Source of the DNA: Arbacia lixula
Taxonomy: Eukaryota > Echinodermata > Echinoidea > Arbacioida > Arbaciidae
Direction: 5' to 3'
NCBI GenBank assembly: GCA_963669155.1
Contig: OZ022583.1
Span: forward strand, 18,283,694-18,347,693
DNA: 64,000 nt
Shown in pieces: positions 62,203 through 64,000 of this stretch (position 1 is the stretch's first letter; every line of letters starts with the position of its first letter). The position numbers and the translations under genes were made by a program. The notes under the pieces are model-generated. The model did not search any database. It had not been told where the DNA came from and worked only from the letters and a program-made list of their open reading frames with translations.

Positions 62203-62919
62203 AGTGTTAAATTGCAAAGCATTTTTAGACTGATGTGGGTCGCCTATACGTACGCGTGCTGGTTAAGGGGTGATTGATGAGAGACGTGCATTTTGGTGGG
62301 GTGTAGTCCTGGTCGTGAATGAAACCACATGACAATATAGAACAAGTTATAAGCATTAGGGTGTTATATTAACATGTTCAGAAGACACATTAAAGGGGAA
62401 AGGAATGGCAGATAAGGGGGAACATTTTATTTTTTTTCCCTTTTTTGGGGGCCAGGGGGAGGGGGGTCATGCTGGAAATAACTGCTTTCAGTGCACTGTG
62501 TTAATAACTATTCCTCTTCCTCTTCTGTGTCAAAATAACTTGCCTTTGATTGATTGATTGTCACTGAACATGTATTTGAAAGCCATTTTGGTCTGCTTTT
62601 AATCTGCCCATGAATAGGGTGCTCAATGGCTCACTATAAGTCCGGGCACTAAGTACGCGTACACGCAGTGAACTCTACTACACTATTTGTCTTCAGGCAT
62701 AATTTACAGACAAATATAGGTTCAAATTGCCTTATGTATTACGTATAATGCTCTAGGCCTACTACAGACATATGCCGACGAAACCAAATTAAAATTACAT
62801 CGTTTTAATTTCTCCTCAACTTTTTTCTTCTTTACTGTTCTCTCCAGTTCTTTCGATTTGCTTTGCGAGCGCACGTTACGGGCGTAGGCAGCCACCCAGC
62901 CAGTCCGAATAATTGACAA
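62203..62919. other. Interior of the 60412-63335 segment, non-coding
   Basis: No gene was seen. It includes a T/G-rich patch at about 62430-62465. Confidence 0.4.
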
Positions 62920-63335
62920 ATCAAGATGGCGGCGCGTTCACTCGAGCGTGAAGCCGCGGTGCCTTTGTGACCGCGCAGTCGTGTGTATGCTCTGAATGGG
63001 GCTGTTCTTTCCAGGTTCTTTCTAGTTCAGTGGCTCAGCCATACGAGCGGTAGGATTAGCGACCAACAGGCCAGGGCGCGATGCTAAAGGCGCAACATTT
63101 ACGCCTATTTTGCGGACGCAGTTTATAAGATTCGCTTACCGCAATATTGCGGTATTATTACTAGGTCTCGATCCGCGAAAAAGCCGCAAAATAAGCGCAA
63201 AAAAGGAGGAAGCAAATACCGCATTATTTGAGCGATTCCCGTTCATATACGCAGCTATCGGTAATGCATCGGCAAAATTGCCGCAAATGTTGCGCCTTTT
63301 TCGCGGATAGGCGGTGTATATGAACGGGGTTATGG

Positions 63336-63883
63336 ACAAAACATACATACAACCCCGACTCCCTGATATAATCGCCGAGTGCATGTTGAACGATTTCCCG
63401 CACTTCTGTCGGTGCTGGCGCAGTTTATTTATTAGTAGAAATGTGAAAAATGTAAAACAAAATGTGAAAAAAATATATATTTTTCTATCAAAATTATGCT
63501 AAAAGAGCTCGTATTATTCCAGATTATTTGCTTAAAAAAGCTGAATTATGCCGAAATTATGCCGGCATAATGAATTATGCTGAAAGGGTCCAAATTATGC
63601 CAGAAAGCATAATTATGCCAGTTCTGGCAACGTTGCTCCCCCGGCCGGTGTTATTTTTCTCTCTTGACCAAAAAGAACAGGTATTGACTGTGTTTGAATA
63701 TATGAATACTTATTATGAATGTTAGCGTCATACTCTCTCCGTGTGTATCACTAGCATTGTAACGAGTATTTCGGCTGAATAAACACGTAACATGCTAAAC
63801 AGCCGCTCATGGCTGGGTCCGCCTTACTGCGACCAGCCCGCTCACGCTGCTCCCGCTGCGCGGAAGCAGTCCCGGGGCTAGGC
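63336..63883. other. Intergenic, non-coding
   Basis: Five AATTATGCC/AATTATGC motifs at 63540-63620 form an irregular palindrome around GCCGGCATAAT. No gene was recognised. Confidence 0.45.
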
Positions 63884-64000
63884 CCGCCGAGATTACACCT
63901 GGCTCCTCAGAACGTCCTATTCTAGACCGAAAAATCAGTCTCTGTAGGACGTTGGATCCGCTGAGATTGCATCTGGCTCCTCTTAATGCCCTATCTAGAT
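63884..64000. repeat. Tandem duplication at right edge
   Basis: CCGCCGAGATTACACCTGGC and TCCGCTGAGATTGCATCTGG, each followed by CTCCT and CCTAT-CTAGA, lie about 72 bp apart. The array may continue past the window. Confidence 0.65.

Larger units (their letters stand above)
60412..63335. mobile_element. 2.9-kb segment bounded by long imperfect inverted arms
   Basis: The left arm (60412-60660) starts CCCCGTTCATATA and contains CACTGAACTAGAAAGAACC and CGCCGCCATCTTG. The right arm (62920-63335) holds the inverse of each, in mirrored order, and ends TATATGAACGGGG. Both arms have extra GTTCATATAC and GCGGTAATA-like repeats. No transposase and no clear target duplication. The interior (60690-62900) includes a separate G/C-rich element and a TG microsatellite. 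It could be one large non-autonomous transposon or two facing copies of a shorter repeat. Confidence 0.55.

Overview
This is a 64 kb window of animal nuclear DNA. It holds parts of two multi-exon genes on the minus strand and a large amount of transposon-derived and simple-sequence DNA. Introns with canonical GT/AG splice sites of up to about 10 kb, abundant MITEs, TACATGTA-rich non-coding DNA, long G/C homopolymers and invertebrate-like TAOK and ARMC5 orthologues suggest a marine deuterostome invertebrate. An echinoderm such as a sea urchin or sea star is my best guess. That assignment is inference; the window carries no direct taxonomic marker.

From 1 to about 44,300 lies the 5' part of a TAO-family STE20 kinase gene (TAOK). 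Five coding exons (2586-2541, 282-133, 11780-11679, 21304-21233 and 32114-31983, all minus strand) join in frame. They encode the first 167 residues: the N-terminal tail and the kinase N-lobe through the catalytic loop. The remaining exons lie beyond base 1. A probable non-coding first exon and promoter lie near 44,118-44,290. The introns carry a 122-bp satellite of 15 units, a 138-bp tandem array, and several Kolobok/T2-like TTAA palindromic MITEs. Two of these MITEs were later interrupted by other transposons, one in a three-level nest. The introns also hold Tigger/pogo-like elements, Tc1-like fragments, and a cluster of alternating GA and CT tracts beside exon 2.

From about 44,300 to 51,700 is intergenic DNA with a 4-unit tandem repeat, palindromic MITEs and homopolymers. 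From 51,725 to 57,510 is a complete ARMC5 gene: five exons, 3573 coding nt, 1190 residues. It has N-terminal armadillo repeats, a long Ser-rich linker with a basic nuclear-signal-like patch, a second helical segment and a C-terminal BTB domain. From about 57,700 to the right edge I see no gene. That stretch holds long CA/TG microsatellites, G/C-homopolymer elements, a diverged tandem array and a 2.9-kb pair of inverted arms.

The two genes are unrelated in pathway as far as is known: TAOK is a MAP3K and Hippo-pathway kinase, and ARMC5 is a CUL3 substrate adaptor. I found no operon, RNA gene, CRISPR array or virus. The most notable content is the nested transposons with empty sites readable inside the same window, and the CRE/E-box composite carried by a MITE family in the TAOK introns.
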